A stretch of 26,788 nt of DNA from JBOHPP01 sp050731755 (GTDB lineage: Bacteria > Methylomirabilota > Methylomirabilia > Rokubacteriales > CSP1-6). Under the pieces are notes generated by a model. That model had not been told where the DNA came from, made no database searches, and saw nothing but the letters and a program-made list of their open reading frames with translations. The stretch covers positions 1 to 26,788 of the forward strand of contig JBOHPP010000223.1 in assembly GCA_050731755.1 (NCBI GenBank), written 5' to 3'. The translations under genes were made by a program, and so were the position numbers. Numbering within the stretch: the first letter of the stretch is position 1; each line of letters opens with the position of its first letter. Shown here piece by piece: positions 13,113 to 20,290 of the stretch.

Positions 13113-13969
13113 CACCATCGCCTCCTCTTGCGGTAGAGCCGCCAGCCCCGGGCCGAGGGCGTCTCCCCGGCGCCGACCCCGAGGTAGACCTCGCGCACGT
13201 CCTCGTTCTGCGTGAGCTCCTGCGCCGCGCCTTCGAGGACCACGCGGCCGGCTTCCAGGATAGCGCCACGATGCGCGGTCTGAAGGGCCAGGCGGGCGTT
13301 CTGCTCGACGAGCAGGATCGTCGTGCCCGTACGGCTGATCGCGCCCAGCGCCTCGTAGACGCTGCGGGCAACCCGGGGCGCCAGGCCCAGGGAGGGTTCA
13401 TCCAGCATCAAGAGCCGGGGTCGCCTCAGCATGGCCCGGGCCAGCGCCAGCATCTGTTGCTCGCCGCCCGAGAGCGTCTCCGCGTCCTGCTGGGCCCGCT
13501 CTCGCAGAATGGGAAACATGCGGTAGACCGAGTCCAGGTCGCCGGCCACGTCGTCGCCGCGGCGGCCCCAGAGTCCCAGGTCGAGGTTCTCGGCGACCGT
13601 CAGCTCCTTGAAGAGCCCGCGGTCTTCGGGCACGTACACGATGCCCAGCCGGGCGATCGCCTCCGGCGCCCAGCCGTTGATACGCCGGCCGGCGAAGACC
13701 ACCTCGCCCTTCTTGGGCTGGTCCTTGAGCAGTCCGGCGACCGTACGCAGGAGCGTCGTCTTTCCGGCGCCGTTGGGACCGAGGACCGTGAAGATCTCTC
13801 CCTGGCGGACCTCCAGCGACACGCCGAAGAGGGCGTAGATGCGGTCGAAATACAGCGTCTCGATGGTCGAGATTGATAGTAATGGTGGGGGGACCGATTC
13901 CGCTCCCCCCACACCCCCCGGTTCGCGGGGGGCCCGACCTCCGCCGATCCCGCCCCCAACGTTACTCAC
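13112..13969 (-). CDS. livF: Branched-chain amino acid-type ABC transporter ATPase, LivF family
   Basis: ATP-hydrolysing subunit of the importer, 285 residues from the GTG at 13969. The core shows Walker A GPNGAGKTTLLRTVAG, the LivF-type YVPEDRGLFKELTV segment, the signature LSGGEQQMLALARAM, Walker B LLMLDEPSLGLAP and the switch histidine region. The first ~28 residues are a Gly/Pro-rich, low-complexity extension absent from ordinary LivF proteins; homology starts at LLSISTIETLY. That extension is encoded by two G/C-run hairpins. The GTG overlaps the livG stop by eight bases, so the extension is probably translated, but a later start within it is possible. Confidence 0.93.
13885..13932 (-). 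repeat. Two G/C-run hairpins in the 5' coding region of livF
   Basis: Bases 13885-13893 (GTGGGGGGA) pair perfectly with 13904-13912 across a 10-base loop. Immediately beside them, 13914-13920 (CCCCCCG) pair with 13926-13932 across a 5-base loop. Both lie within the first ~30 codons of livF, just downstream of its GTG start. Such stems in mRNA would hinder ribosome entry or loading. The six-base homopolymers are also slippage-prone. Confidence 0.7.
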
Positions 13970-14756
13970 CGAGGTACGCCTTCACCACCTCGGGATGGCG
14001 CTGGACGTCCGCCGGCGCGCCCTCGGCGATCTTCACGCCATGATCCAGGGCAACCATGCGGCCGGCCAGGCGAGAGGCCACGCGGAGATCGTGCTCCACC
14101 AGGAGAACCGTGATGCCGAAGCGGCCGCGGATCTCGTGAATCCAGTAGCCGAACTCTTCCTTCTCTTCCTGGGTGAGCCCCGACACGGGCTCGTCCAGCA
14201 GCAGCAGGCGGGGCTCGGTGGCCAGGGCCCGGCCCAGTTCGACGCGCTTCTGGATGCCGTACGAGCAGTCAGCCACCCGCGTCTTCCGGACCGGCTCCAG
14301 GTCCAGGAACTCGACGATCTCCTCGCACCGCCGGCGGTGGCGTATCTCTTCACCGCGCCGGCGCAGCAGCGCGGCCAGGAAGTCCTTCCGGAAGTGCAGG
14401 TGCCGACCGACCATCAGATTGTCGAGCACGCTCATGTGATGAAAGAGGCGCAGATTCTGGAAGGTGCGGGCGATCCCGCGTCGGGTGATGGCGTCCGGAG
14501 AGCGGCCGCACAGCGACTCGCCCCGGAACCGGATGGTGCCGAGCGTCGGCTGATAGAGACCGGTGATGCAGTTGAAGAGGGAGGTCTTACCGGAGCCGTT
14601 GGGGCCGATGACGGCGAGTGTTTCACCCTCGACCAGATTGAGACCGACGCCCTGCAGCGCCGTGATCCCGCCGAACGACAGACTGAGATCCCTGACTTCG
14701 AGTAGTGGACCGGGGGGGAATGGGGGGGTGGCCTCCACCCCCCCATGTTCACTCAT
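13962..14756 (-). CDS. livG: Branched-chain amino acid-type ABC transporter ATPase, LivG family
   Basis: Second ATPase of the importer, 264 residues from the ATG at 14756; an upstream in-frame GTG at 14789 lacks support. Walker A is GPNGSGKTSLFNCITG, followed by the LivG-type ARTFQNLRLFHHMSVLDNLMVG. The signature is the variant CSYGIQKRVELGRAL in place of LSGGQ. Walker B is LLLLDEPVSGL, followed by VLLVEHDLRVAS with the switch histidine. The SYG-type signature is usual in LivG. Residues 4-16 are a Gly/Pro-rich linker encoded by a strong hairpin. The gene starts 54 bases after the livK stop, longer than other junctions in this operon. Confidence 0.94.
   Translation of the reverse strand: MSEHGGVEATPPFPPGPLLEVRDLSLSFGGITALQGVGLNLVEGETLAVIGPNGSGKTSLFNCITGLYQPTLGTIRFRGESLCGRSPDAITRRGIARTFQNLRLFHHMSVLDNLMVGRHLHFRKDFLAALLRRRGEEIRHRRRCEEIVEFLDLEPVRKTRVADCSYGIQKRVELGRALATEPRLLLLDEPVSGLTQEEKEEFGYWIHEIRGRFGITVLLVEHDLRVASRLAGRMVALDHGVKIAEGAPADVQRHPEVVKAYLGE
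14722..14744 (-). repeat. Perfect 10-bp G7/C7 hairpin at the livG start
   Basis: Bases 14722-14731 (GGGGGGGTGG) are the exact reverse complement of 14735-14744, with a 3-base loop. On the transcribed strand it begins 11 bases after the first base of the livG ATG, so it lies wholly inside the first ten or so codons. Another run of seven G/C lies at 14712-14718. The position is suited to limiting translation initiation of livG relative to livK. Confidence 0.75.
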
Positions 14757-14777
14757 CTCGGTGGTATGGCCCCGGGC

Positions 14778-14805
14778 ATTGGATCTCACATTCGAGTGTT
14801 GTCAA
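14778..14805 (-). promoter_or_regulatory. Possible internal promoter upstream of livG
   Basis: On the minus strand TTGACA (14800-14805) is followed after 16 bases by TCCAAT (14778-14783), about 20 bases before the livG ATG. The -35 is a perfect consensus match and the -10 matches four of six. It lies in the unusually long livK-livG gap and could allow livGF and downstream genes to be expressed apart from livK. Only the sequence match supports it. Confidence 0.3.
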
Positions 14806-14810
14806 CCTGG

Positions 14811-16001
14811 TCAAAAATGTGGTTGAAAGACCTGGTACCCGGTGACCGGGCTGACCTTGTTCTTCTCCGCGTTCTCGGCTCGCATCATGCGCACGGCGTT
14901 GAGCCCGTGGCGCCGGTTCGTTCCGAAGGTGATAGGCGCCGTGAGCTTGTCGGCGGTGAAGTTCTTGACCTGCTCCATGCCCTCGACGAACGACTCCCGG
15001 GTCAGGGTGCGACCGGCTTTCCGGAGGCCCTCCACGGCGACCATCATGGCCACCGCCCCGGCCAGCGCGGTGTTGTCCTTGCCCTTGAGCTTCGGCTCGA
15101 TCGTGGTCAGGGTCTCGATCGCGCGATCGGCGTCGGGCTCGCCGGCGACGGCGCCCAGCGTGTTGTAGTGCGCCCCTTCCCACAGCGGGCCCAGTAAGCG
15201 GAACATGATGAGGTGATCGCCGAGCGGGAAAGAGGCGACGAGCTTGGGCTTGTAGCCCACCTTGGCCATCTCTTTGACAAGGTTGGCCCCGTGGGTGATG
15301 GTCGAGTAGAAGATCACTGCGTCGGCGCCCGAGTCCTTGAGCTTCAGCGCGTGGGTGCCCAGCTCCCGGTCCGGGAGCTCGTAGGGCAGCTCGGTGGCCA
15401 CGGCCACCTTGCCGGCCAGCGTCTTGACGCCGCGCCGCACGCCTTCCAGCCCGCCTTTGCCATAGTCGTCGTTCTGGTAAAAGACCGCGACCTTCTTGGC
15501 GCCGAGCACGGTGACTGCCTGCGTCACCAGAAATTCGCCCTCGTCGAGGTAGTCGGGATAGTTCACGAACACGTACCGCAGCCGCTCGCGGGGCTGGCGC
15601 GCCCAGATGGCGGGGTTGCCGTAGGGGTTGATCACCGGGAACTTGTTCTCGTGGGGAAAGTCCTTGGCGGCGTTGAGGATGGCCGACCCCAGGAGCCCGA
15701 CGTTCATGAAGACCGAGTCGTGGATCTCCTTGAGGTTGGCCACCGCGCGGCCAGGATGATAGCCGTCGTCCTTGATCTCTACCTTGAGCTTGCGGCCGTT
15801 GATGCCGCCCTGGCTGTTGATGTGCTTGGTCCACGCCTCCATGGCGATCGCGGTGTTGCCCCAGGCCGCGGCGGGACCGGAGAGCGGCGTGGTGACGCCG
15901 ATCGTGATCTCGGTGTCGGTGACGCCGGGCACCTGCTGGGCCAACGCCGGCGCGGCGGCGAACAGCAGCCCGACGACGAGTGCGGCGACTCTGCTGGTCA
16001 T
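14811..16001 (-). CDS. livK: Branched-chain amino acid-type ABC transporter substrate-binding protein, LivK family
   Basis: Periplasmic solute receptor of the importer, 396 residues. A clear signal peptide (hydrophobic core VAALVVGLLFAAAPALA) predicts cleavage after Ala21. There is no lipobox cysteine. The mature protein has the type I periplasmic-binding fold of the Peripla_BP_6 family: ITIGVTTPLSGPAAAWGN, INSQGGINGRKLKVEIKDDGY, KKVAVFYQNDDYGKGGLEGV and GADAVIFYSTITHGANLVKEM. A strong GAGGAGG lies about seven bases before the ATG. As first gene it heads the whole minus-strand operon to 4557. The ligand is not predictable; an acid that the downstream ligase activates is the contextual guess. 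Confidence 0.94.
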   Translation of the reverse strand: MTSRVAALVVGLLFAAAPALAQQVPGVTDTEITIGVTTPLSGPAAAWGNTAIAMEAWTKHINSQGGINGRKLKVEIKDDGYHPGRAVANLKEIHDSVFMNVGLLGSAILNAAKDFPHENKFPVINPYGNPAIWARQPRERLRYVFVNYPDYLDEGEFLVTQAVTVLGAKKVAVFYQNDDYGKGGLEGVRRGVKTLAGKVAVATELPYELPDRELGTHALKLKDSGADAVIFYSTITHGANLVKEMAKVGYKPKLVASFPLGDHLIMFRLLGPLWEGAHYNTLGAVAGEPDADRAIETLTTIEPKLKGKDNTALAGAVAMMVAVEGLRKAGRTLTRESFVEGMEQVKNFTADKLTAPITFGTNRRHGLNAVRMMRAENAEKNKVSPVTGYQVFQPHF

Positions 16002-16064
16002 ACGTCTTTCCTCCTCAGACGATCCTCTAGCCGCAGGGACACGGCCTGGATGACACTTGCGCGC

Positions 16065-16070
16065 AGTATA
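16065..16070 (-). promoter_or_regulatory. Candidate -10 box of the liv operon
   Basis: TATACT on the minus strand matches five of six positions of the sigma-70 -10 consensus and would place the start of transcription near 16058, some 57 bases before the livK ATG. No good -35 is present 16-18 bases upstream, so the call is tentative. The gap 16002-16167 contains no gene. Confidence 0.35.
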
Positions 16071-16167
16071 ACGTGAAGGCCTCAGGATTCCGGCGAACTG
16101 CGGGGGTGCCCGTCCTGTCGGCCCGCCCCCGCGCCAGGCCTGTCGACGACCGCGTGGCTGCCCTCGC

Positions 16168-16734
16168 CTATTCCTGACGGGCCAGCCCGATCTCGGGGGC
16201 GACGCCCGTGAGCGCCTCGATGACGAACGCGATGTGCTGATCGAGGTCCACGCCCAGCTCGGCGGCGCCGTGGTAGACGTCGGTCCGGTTGACGGTGCGG
16301 GCGAACGCCTTGTCCTTGAGCTTCTTCCTGACCGACGTCACCTCCATCCCGCTGATGACCTTGCCCGGACGCACCAGGGCACAGGCGTGGACGAAGCCGG
16401 TGAGCTCGTCGCAGGCGTAGAGTGCGCGGTCGAGCAGGCTCACCCGGGGCATGCCCGAGTAGTCGGCGTGGGCCAAAACGGCGTAGACGACGGGGCGAGG
16501 CACGCCGCGGGCCAGGAGGATCTCGGCCCCTTTCAGCGGATGGCGGGGCGCCGTGGGGTGCATCTCGTAGTCGAAGTCGTGCAGCATCCCGGCGATGCCC
16601 CAGGTCTCGGGATCCTCGCCGAAACGCGATGCATACGCCCGCATCGAGGCCTCCACGGCGCGGGCGTGCTTGCGCAGGCCGTCGCCGGCGGTGAACTCGG
16701 TCAGGAGCGACCAGGCCGCGGCGCGGTCGATCAC
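16168..16734 (-). CDS. HD-domain protein (putative metal-dependent phosphohydrolase)
   Basis: A 188-residue HD-superfamily protein. The order is GLRKHARAVEASMRAYA (first histidine), WGIAGMLHDFDYEMHP (the His-Asp doublet), HPLKGAEILLARG, and VVYAVLAHADYSG with a later histidine. A C-terminal helical part follows (ITG/VTSVRKKLKDKAFARTVNR). This layout matches small stand-alone HD hydrolases that act on nucleotides or other phosphate esters; the substrate is unknown. I choose the GTG at 16734, just after the stop of the upstream HTH gene, because the open frame upstream of it overlaps that gene. It is the last gene of the cysteine/sulfur operon. Confidence 0.83.
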   Translation of the reverse strand: MIDRAAAWSLLTEFTAGDGLRKHARAVEASMRAYASRFGEDPETWGIAGMLHDFDYEMHPTAPRHPLKGAEILLARGVPRPVVYAVLAHADYSGMPRVSLLDRALYACDELTGFVHACALVRPGKVISGMEVTSVRKKLKDKAFARTVNRTDVYHGAAELGVDLDQHIAFVIEALTGVAPEIGLARQE

Positions 16735-16738
16735 GGGC

Positions 16739-16921
16739 TCACCCGCGACGCCGGTCCGCCTGACTCCGCCACTTGTCGATGGACTTCTTCGAGAAGACCC
16801 AGCTTCCATTCACTTCGAAGCAGGGAATCCGGCGCTGGCTGGCCAGCAGCGTCAGCGTGGCCTCGTCCATGGCGAGGTAGGCGCACGCTTCCTTCACGGT
16901 CATGACGTCCTTGGGGGTCAC
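16739..16921 (-). CDS. Small excisionase-type helix-turn-helix protein
   Basis: A 60-residue protein with one winged-helix/MerR-like (HTH_17, excisionase-type) domain: DVMTVKEACAYLAMDEATLTLLA, then RRIPCFEVNGSWVFSKKSIDKW. It probably binds DNA. The GTG start at 16921 has GGAGGAG about eight bases upstream. An internal ATG at codon 7 would still encode the full motif. It sits 20 bases after cysE and four bases before the HD gene, so it is part of the same operon. Although such domains occur in phage excisionases, no integrase or phage gene is nearby, so a local regulator is more likely. Confidence 0.8.
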   Translation of the reverse strand: MTPKDVMTVKEACAYLAMDEATLTLLASQRRIPCFEVNGSWVFSKKSIDKWRSQADRRRG

Positions 16922-16941
16922 CGTTCGCTCTCCTCCCTGGC

Positions 16942-17607
16942 TCACCGGGTGCGCTCGGATTCCGAAGCCTTGCGCAGGCTCTCCACTTCGGCCTCGAGCG
17001 CGCGCAGACGCTCGATCAGCTGCTCGATGGTCTTGGCCACCGGGTCGGGCAGATCCGTCTGGTTGAGGTCGATCTCGCCGGAGACCCGTTGGCCGTCGCG
17101 GTATGTTACGCGGCCGGGTACGCCCACGACAACGGAGTTCGGCGGCACCTCCCGGACCACGACCGAGCCGGCGCCGATACGGCTGCCGTCGCCGATCGAA
17201 AAGCCGCCGATGATCTTGGCGCCGGCGCCCACCACGACGTTGTCGCCGAGCGTCGGGTGGCGCTTCTCGCGCCGGAGGCTGGTTCCACCCAGGGTAGCGC
17301 CCTGGAGTAGGGTCACGTTCTCGCCCACCTCGGCCGTTTCCCCGATCACCACCCCCATGCCGTGATCGATGAACAGGCCAGGCCCCAGTCGGGCGGCCGG
17401 ATGGATCTCGATGCCGGTCAGAAAGCGCGCCACGTGCATGAGCCACCGGGCCGTGGTCCGCCAGCCGCGATGCCACAGGCGGTGGGCGACCCGGTAGAAG
17501 GCCAGCACGTGGACGCCGGGGTAACAGAGCAGCACCTCCAGCGCCGACCGCGCGGCCGGATCTCGCTCGAGCACGGCCCGGACATCGCGCCGGATCGCGT
17601 CAAACAC
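16942..17607 (-). CDS. cysE: Serine O-acetyltransferase
   Basis: Makes O-acetylserine from serine and acetyl-CoA, the committed step of cysteine synthesis. The 221-residue protein has a short N-terminal helical region (AIRRDVRAVLERDPAARSALEVLLCYPGVH) followed by left-handed beta-helix hexapeptide repeats. The active-site segment GLFIDHGMGVVIGETAEVG is present, as are LLQGATLGGTSL, the RHPTLGDNVVVGAGAKIIG loop and the VVVREVPPNSVVVGVPGR end. A further ~50-residue charged helical tail extends the C-terminus. The GTG at 17607 overlaps the stop of the NifU-like gene (GTGTTTGA), which ties cysteine supply to a cysteine desulfurase operon. No O-acetylserine sulfhydrylase is in the window. Confidence 0.92.
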   Translation of the reverse strand: MFDAIRRDVRAVLERDPAARSALEVLLCYPGVHVLAFYRVAHRLWHRGWRTTARWLMHVARFLTGIEIHPAARLGPGLFIDHGMGVVIGETAEVGENVTLLQGATLGGTSLRREKRHPTLGDNVVVGAGAKIIGGFSIGDGSRIGAGSVVVREVPPNSVVVGVPGRVTYRDGQRVSGEIDLNQTDLPDPVAKTIEQLIERLRALEAEVESLRKASESERTR

Positions 17608-17980
17608 GGCCGCCGCTCCGGGCCAGGTAGTCCCGCGCGGCGGCCCGCAGGGCGCCGGCCGCGACATCGGCGGCGTGCTTGCGGTCCTCGGGCAGCCCCT
17701 CCAGCGCCCGCTCGATCTCCTCGGCCTTCACGTGAAGCAGGTCCTCGACGGTGCGCCCGGCCATCAGCTCGCTGGCCACGCTGGCGGCGGCGATGGTGGG
17801 CCCGCAGCCATAGGTCTGGAAGCGCACCTCGACGGCGCGGCGGTCACGGACCCGCAGGAAGAACCGGGCCAGATCTCCGCAGCCGGCGTACGCATCCTCG
17901 CCCACGCCGTCGGCATCCCGCATGAGGCCGGCGTGGCGGGGGTGCAGGAAGTGATCCACCAGGGTTGGGCTGTACCTCAC
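17600..17980 (-). CDS. NifU/IscU-like scaffold protein lacking the third ligand cysteine
   Basis: A 126-residue IscU-fold protein. Two of the three cluster-ligand cysteines are present, C34 in YAGCGD and C59 in QTYGCGPTIAA. At the third position, where IscU has HCS, it reads H102-A103-A104. The LPPVK motif that HscA binds is replaced by LPEDR. The protein therefore may not be a standard Fe-S scaffold. It could be a sulfur-transfer or adaptor protein, or a scaffold with an unusual ligand. The GTG start overlaps the desulfurase stop as GTGA and its own stop overlaps cysE, so the three are translationally coupled. The family assignment is firm; activity is uncertain. Confidence 0.85.
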   Translation of the reverse strand: MRYSPTLVDHFLHPRHAGLMRDADGVGEDAYAGCGDLARFFLRVRDRRAVEVRFQTYGCGPTIAAASVASELMAGRTVEDLLHVKAEEIERALEGLPEDRKHAADVAAGALRAAARDYLARSGGRV

Positions 17981-19134
17981 GAGGCACCCACCGGCATTGC
18001 GCGGCGCAGCTTGGTCACCAGAGGCTCGAGGCAGGCCAGCACATAATCGATATCCTCGGCGGTGGTGGAACGACCCAGCGAAAACCGGACAGCGCCCATG
18101 GCCCAGTCCAGCGGCACCCCCATCGCCACCAGGACGTGGGAGGGCTCGACGTGACCGGCCGTGCAGGCCGAGCCAGCCGAAACGGCCACCCCTTTGAGGT
18201 CGAGGCCGAGGACGATCGACTCGGACTCCACGTGACGGAACGCGACGTTGTCGGTCCCGGGCAGACGCTCGGTGGGATGGCCGTTCAGCCGAACCTCGCC
18301 GACGCGGGCCTGGATGCCCGCCCACAGGCGATCACGGAGCCCGTGCACCCGCTCGCCCTCCGCGCGCATCTCGCGGCCCCGGACTTCCACCGCCTTGCCG
18401 AATCCGGCGATCCCCGGCACGTTTTCGGTTCCGGCCCGGCGCCGTCGCTCGTGATCGCCGCCGTGCTGGACGGCCACCATCCGGCTCCCCTTTCGGATCC
18501 ACAGACCCGCCACGCCCTTGGGCCCGTAGATCTTGTGGGCCGAGAAGGACAGCGCATCGATGCCGAGCGCGTGAAGGTCCAGGGGGATCTTGCCGAAGGT
18601 TTGGACGGCATCGACGTGCAACGGCACCCCGTGTTCGCGGGCGATGGCCCCGATGGCCCCGACCGGCTGAATCGTCCCCACCTCGCTGTTGGCGTGCATG
18701 ATGCTGATGGCGATGGTGTCGGGACGAATGGCCCGCCGGACGTCGTCGGGATCCACCATGCCGAAGCGGTCTACCGGAAGGTAGCTGACCTCGAAGCCCT
18801 GCCCCTGCAGCGTCTGACAGGTTCGGAGCACCGCGTGGTGCTCGATCTGCGAGGTGATGAGATGCCCCCGCCCGCGGGCCAGGGCCAGACCCTTCACCGC
18901 GAGATTGTCGGACTCGGTCCCGCCCGACGTGAACACGATCTCGTCCTGGCTCGCCCCGAGGAACGCGGCGATGCGTTCGCGGGCGGTGTCCACCGCCTCG
19001 CGGGCGGCCCGTCCGAAGCCGTGCACGCTCGACGGGTTGCCGAAGACGTCGGAGAAGTACGGCTGCATTTCAGCGACGACCTCCGGATGCACCGGGGTCG
19101 AGGCGTTGTGATCGAGGTAAACGCGACGGCTCAT
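17977..19134 (-). CDS. Cysteine desulfurase (NifS/IscS-like), catalytically complete
   Basis: PLP enzyme that removes sulfur from L-cysteine and holds it as a persulfide. The 385-residue protein (ATG at 19134, GAGG upstream) keeps every expected catalytic element: VYLDHNASTPVHPEV, FTSGGTESDN, the PLP-stacking His in IEHHAVL, HVDAVQTFGK, the PLP lysine K201 in SAHKIYGPKG, and the persulfide cysteine C324 in SAGSACTAGHVEPS. It is a paralogue of the isc-operon IscS at 24199-25425. It heads an operon with the NifU-like protein, cysE, an HTH protein and an HD protein. It is separated by only 41 bases from a divergent DsrE/F/H-like cluster, whose relay it may feed. Confidence 0.93.
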   Translation of the reverse strand: MSRRVYLDHNASTPVHPEVVAEMQPYFSDVFGNPSSVHGFGRAAREAVDTARERIAAFLGASQDEIVFTSGGTESDNLAVKGLALARGRGHLITSQIEHHAVLRTCQTLQGQGFEVSYLPVDRFGMVDPDDVRRAIRPDTIAISIMHANSEVGTIQPVGAIGAIAREHGVPLHVDAVQTFGKIPLDLHALGIDALSFSAHKIYGPKGVAGLWIRKGSRMVAVQHGGDHERRRRAGTENVPGIAGFGKAVEVRGREMRAEGERVHGLRDRLWAGIQARVGEVRLNGHPTERLPGTDNVAFRHVESESIVLGLDLKGVAVSAGSACTAGHVEPSHVLVAMGVPLDWAMGAVRFSLGRSTTAEDIDYVLACLEPLVTKLRRAMPVGAS

Positions 19135-19137
19135 CGG

Positions 19138-19166
19138 TTGCTCTGCCTCCAAACGGGTGCTAGGCT
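19138..19166 (+). promoter_or_regulatory. Possible leaderless promoter of the dsrEFH-like cluster
   Basis: TTGCTC (19138-19143) and TAGGCT (19161-19166) are separated by 17 bases. Transcription would start about 19173-19176, at or just before the ATG at 19176. No Shine-Dalgarno precedes that ATG. The boxes are imperfect, so this is a weak call resting on spacing and on the lack of room between the divergent genes. Confidence 0.25.
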
Positions 19167-19175
19167 CAAACCGCG

Positions 19176-19499
19176 ATGGACCGGGGTAAGAAGAAGCTGG
19201 GCGTGCTGCTCTCCACCGGTCCTGAACATCCCAACCTGGACACGGCCGTCGGGCTGTCGACGGCCGCTCTCGACCGTGGCAGCGATCTCTACCTCTACCT
19301 CATCGACGACGGCGTGCGCGCGCTCGGCGACCCCCGCATCCGCGCGTTGCCGGGACGGGGCGCCAGGCTCTTCGTCTGCGCCTACGGCTGCCAGAAGCGC
19401 CGGATCCCGCTCGAGGACTCGCCGGACATCACCTACTGCGGGCTGGTGGTGCTCACGGACATCATCAACGGCACCGACCGCTTCATCGCCCTGAACTGA
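19176..19499 (+). CDS. DsrE-like sulfur-relay protein
   Basis: A 107-residue protein of the DsrE/TusD fold. The first strand and loop (KLGVLLSTGPEHPNLDTAVGL), the helix AALDRGSDL, YLYLIDDGVRAL and the C-terminal DRFIALN follow the family pattern. Members carry sulfur as a cysteine persulfide and pass it between partners. Here three cysteines are candidates: C68 and C72 in VCAYGCQ, and C88 in ITYCGLVV. It is the only cysteine-containing member of the local trio, so it should be the sulfur carrier. It is divergent from the cysteine desulfurase, 41 bases away, which supports a sulfur-relay role. The final acceptor (tRNA, a cofactor or a respiratory enzyme) is unknown. Confidence 0.8.
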   Translation: MDRGKKKLGVLLSTGPEHPNLDTAVGLSTAALDRGSDLYLYLIDDGVRALGDPRIRALPGRGARLFVCAYGCQKRRIPLEDSPDITYCGLVVLTDIINGTDRFIALN

Positions 19500-19506
19500 C
19501 GCCGGC

Positions 19507-19866
19507 GTGCCCGACGACCAGCCGGTCCTCGTCCTCATCGCGACCGATCCACGCCGGAGCCACCGGGCCTTCGAAGCCATGCGCATCGGCGTCGGTATCG
19601 TGGCCGGCGAAAACCAGGTGACGTTCGTGCTCGCCGATGGCGGTGTCCACCTGCTCGACGACGACACCGACGCCCTGGTCGACGGCGACGACATCGCCAA
19701 GTTCCGCGGCAGCCTCAGAACGTTGGGCATCCCCTTCCACGTCGAGGAGACGGCCATTCCGCCGGATCCCGACTGGAACGCCGACGGGCACCCGATCGTG
19801 TCGGTGAGCCGGGAAGGGATCACCGAGCTGCTGCGGCAGGCCCGTCGCTTCGTCGTCTTCGGATGA
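19507..19866 (+). CDS. DsrF-like protein
   Basis: A 119-residue protein with the DsrE/F-type alpha/beta pattern: VLVLIATDPRRSHRAFEAMRIGVGIV, then QVTFVLADGGVHLL, then a C-terminal REGITELLRQARRFVVFG. It contains no cysteine, so it is likely a structural partner of the DsrE-like protein, as DsrF/TusC subunits are in DsrEFH and TusBCD hexamers. The GTG start lies seven bases after the previous stop, and its own stop overlaps the next gene (ATGA). Identification rests on fold pattern and gene order more than on sharp motifs. Confidence 0.7.
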   Translation: MPDDQPVLVLIATDPRRSHRAFEAMRIGVGIVAGENQVTFVLADGGVHLLDDDTDALVDGDDIAKFRGSLRTLGIPFHVEETAIPPDPDWNADGHPIVSVSREGITELLRQARRFVVFG

Positions 19867-20084
19867 GCGTCGTGCTCCACCTGCTCAAGGGCGATACCGC
19901 GCTGGCCACGGCTACGATCGCCAGGGAGCTCCAGGCCGGCGACGACGTCATCGTCGCCCTGCTCCATGGCACGCCGGCCCCGCGGCTCCCCGCCGGCGTG
20001 CACGTCAACCGGGTGCCCGACGACCTCTCCTGGGAAGCTCTGCTCGACAAGATCTTCACCGCCGACCAGGTCATCACCTGGTAG
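19863..20084 (+). CDS. DsrH/TusB-like protein
   Basis: A 73-residue protein with the short TusB/DsrH layout: MSVVLHLLKGD, a helix, GDDVIVALLHGT, VHVNRVPDDLSWEALLDKIF and the terminal ADQVITW. DsrH proteins commonly end in a similar V-x-W strand. It has no cysteine. The start overlaps the DsrF-like stop by four bases, which completes a dsrE-dsrF-dsrH-like order. No dsrC, dsrAB or tusE is visible, so dissimilatory sulfur metabolism cannot be inferred. A biosynthetic relay fed by the neighbouring desulfurase is more likely. Confidence 0.68.
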   Translation: MSVVLHLLKGDTALATATIARELQAGDDVIVALLHGTPAPRLPAGVHVNRVPDDLSWEALLDKIFTADQVITW

Positions 20085-20137
20085 CAGCGCCCACAGAGGC
20101 GCCCCTGAGAAGTTCCGAAGCCGACGCGGGAGAAGCA

Positions 20138-20189
20138 GGAACGGGTGGCCGCTCGGGCGGGGGGTGGCGGGGTCGGTGAGACCCGTTCC
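20138..20189. repeat. 9-bp inverted repeat in the gap between the dsrH-like gene and iscX
   Basis: GGAACGGGT (20138-20146) and ACCCGTTCC (20181-20189) are perfect complements with a 34-base loop. The gap 20085-20290 lies between convergent 3' ends and contains no credible gene. The stem may help termination, but there is no T-run on either strand. Confidence 0.35.
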
Positions 20190-20290
20190 CTCCAAGGAGG
20201 CGGGCCTGGCGCGTTGGCGGAGAAGCGCAGCGTGACCGTCGCCGCCGACCGTGTGGTCGAACAGATCCTGCCACCCCCCGCTCAGAGCGA

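Noticed and set aside
16739..16921. Excisionase-like protein as a sign of a prophage or integrative element
   Set aside because: No integrase, att-like repeat or phage gene is nearby, and the gene is embedded in a metabolic operon.
20085..20290. Small gene in the gap between the dsrH-like gene and iscX
   Set aside because: Open frames here are low-complexity, lack a ribosome site and have no recognisable motif.
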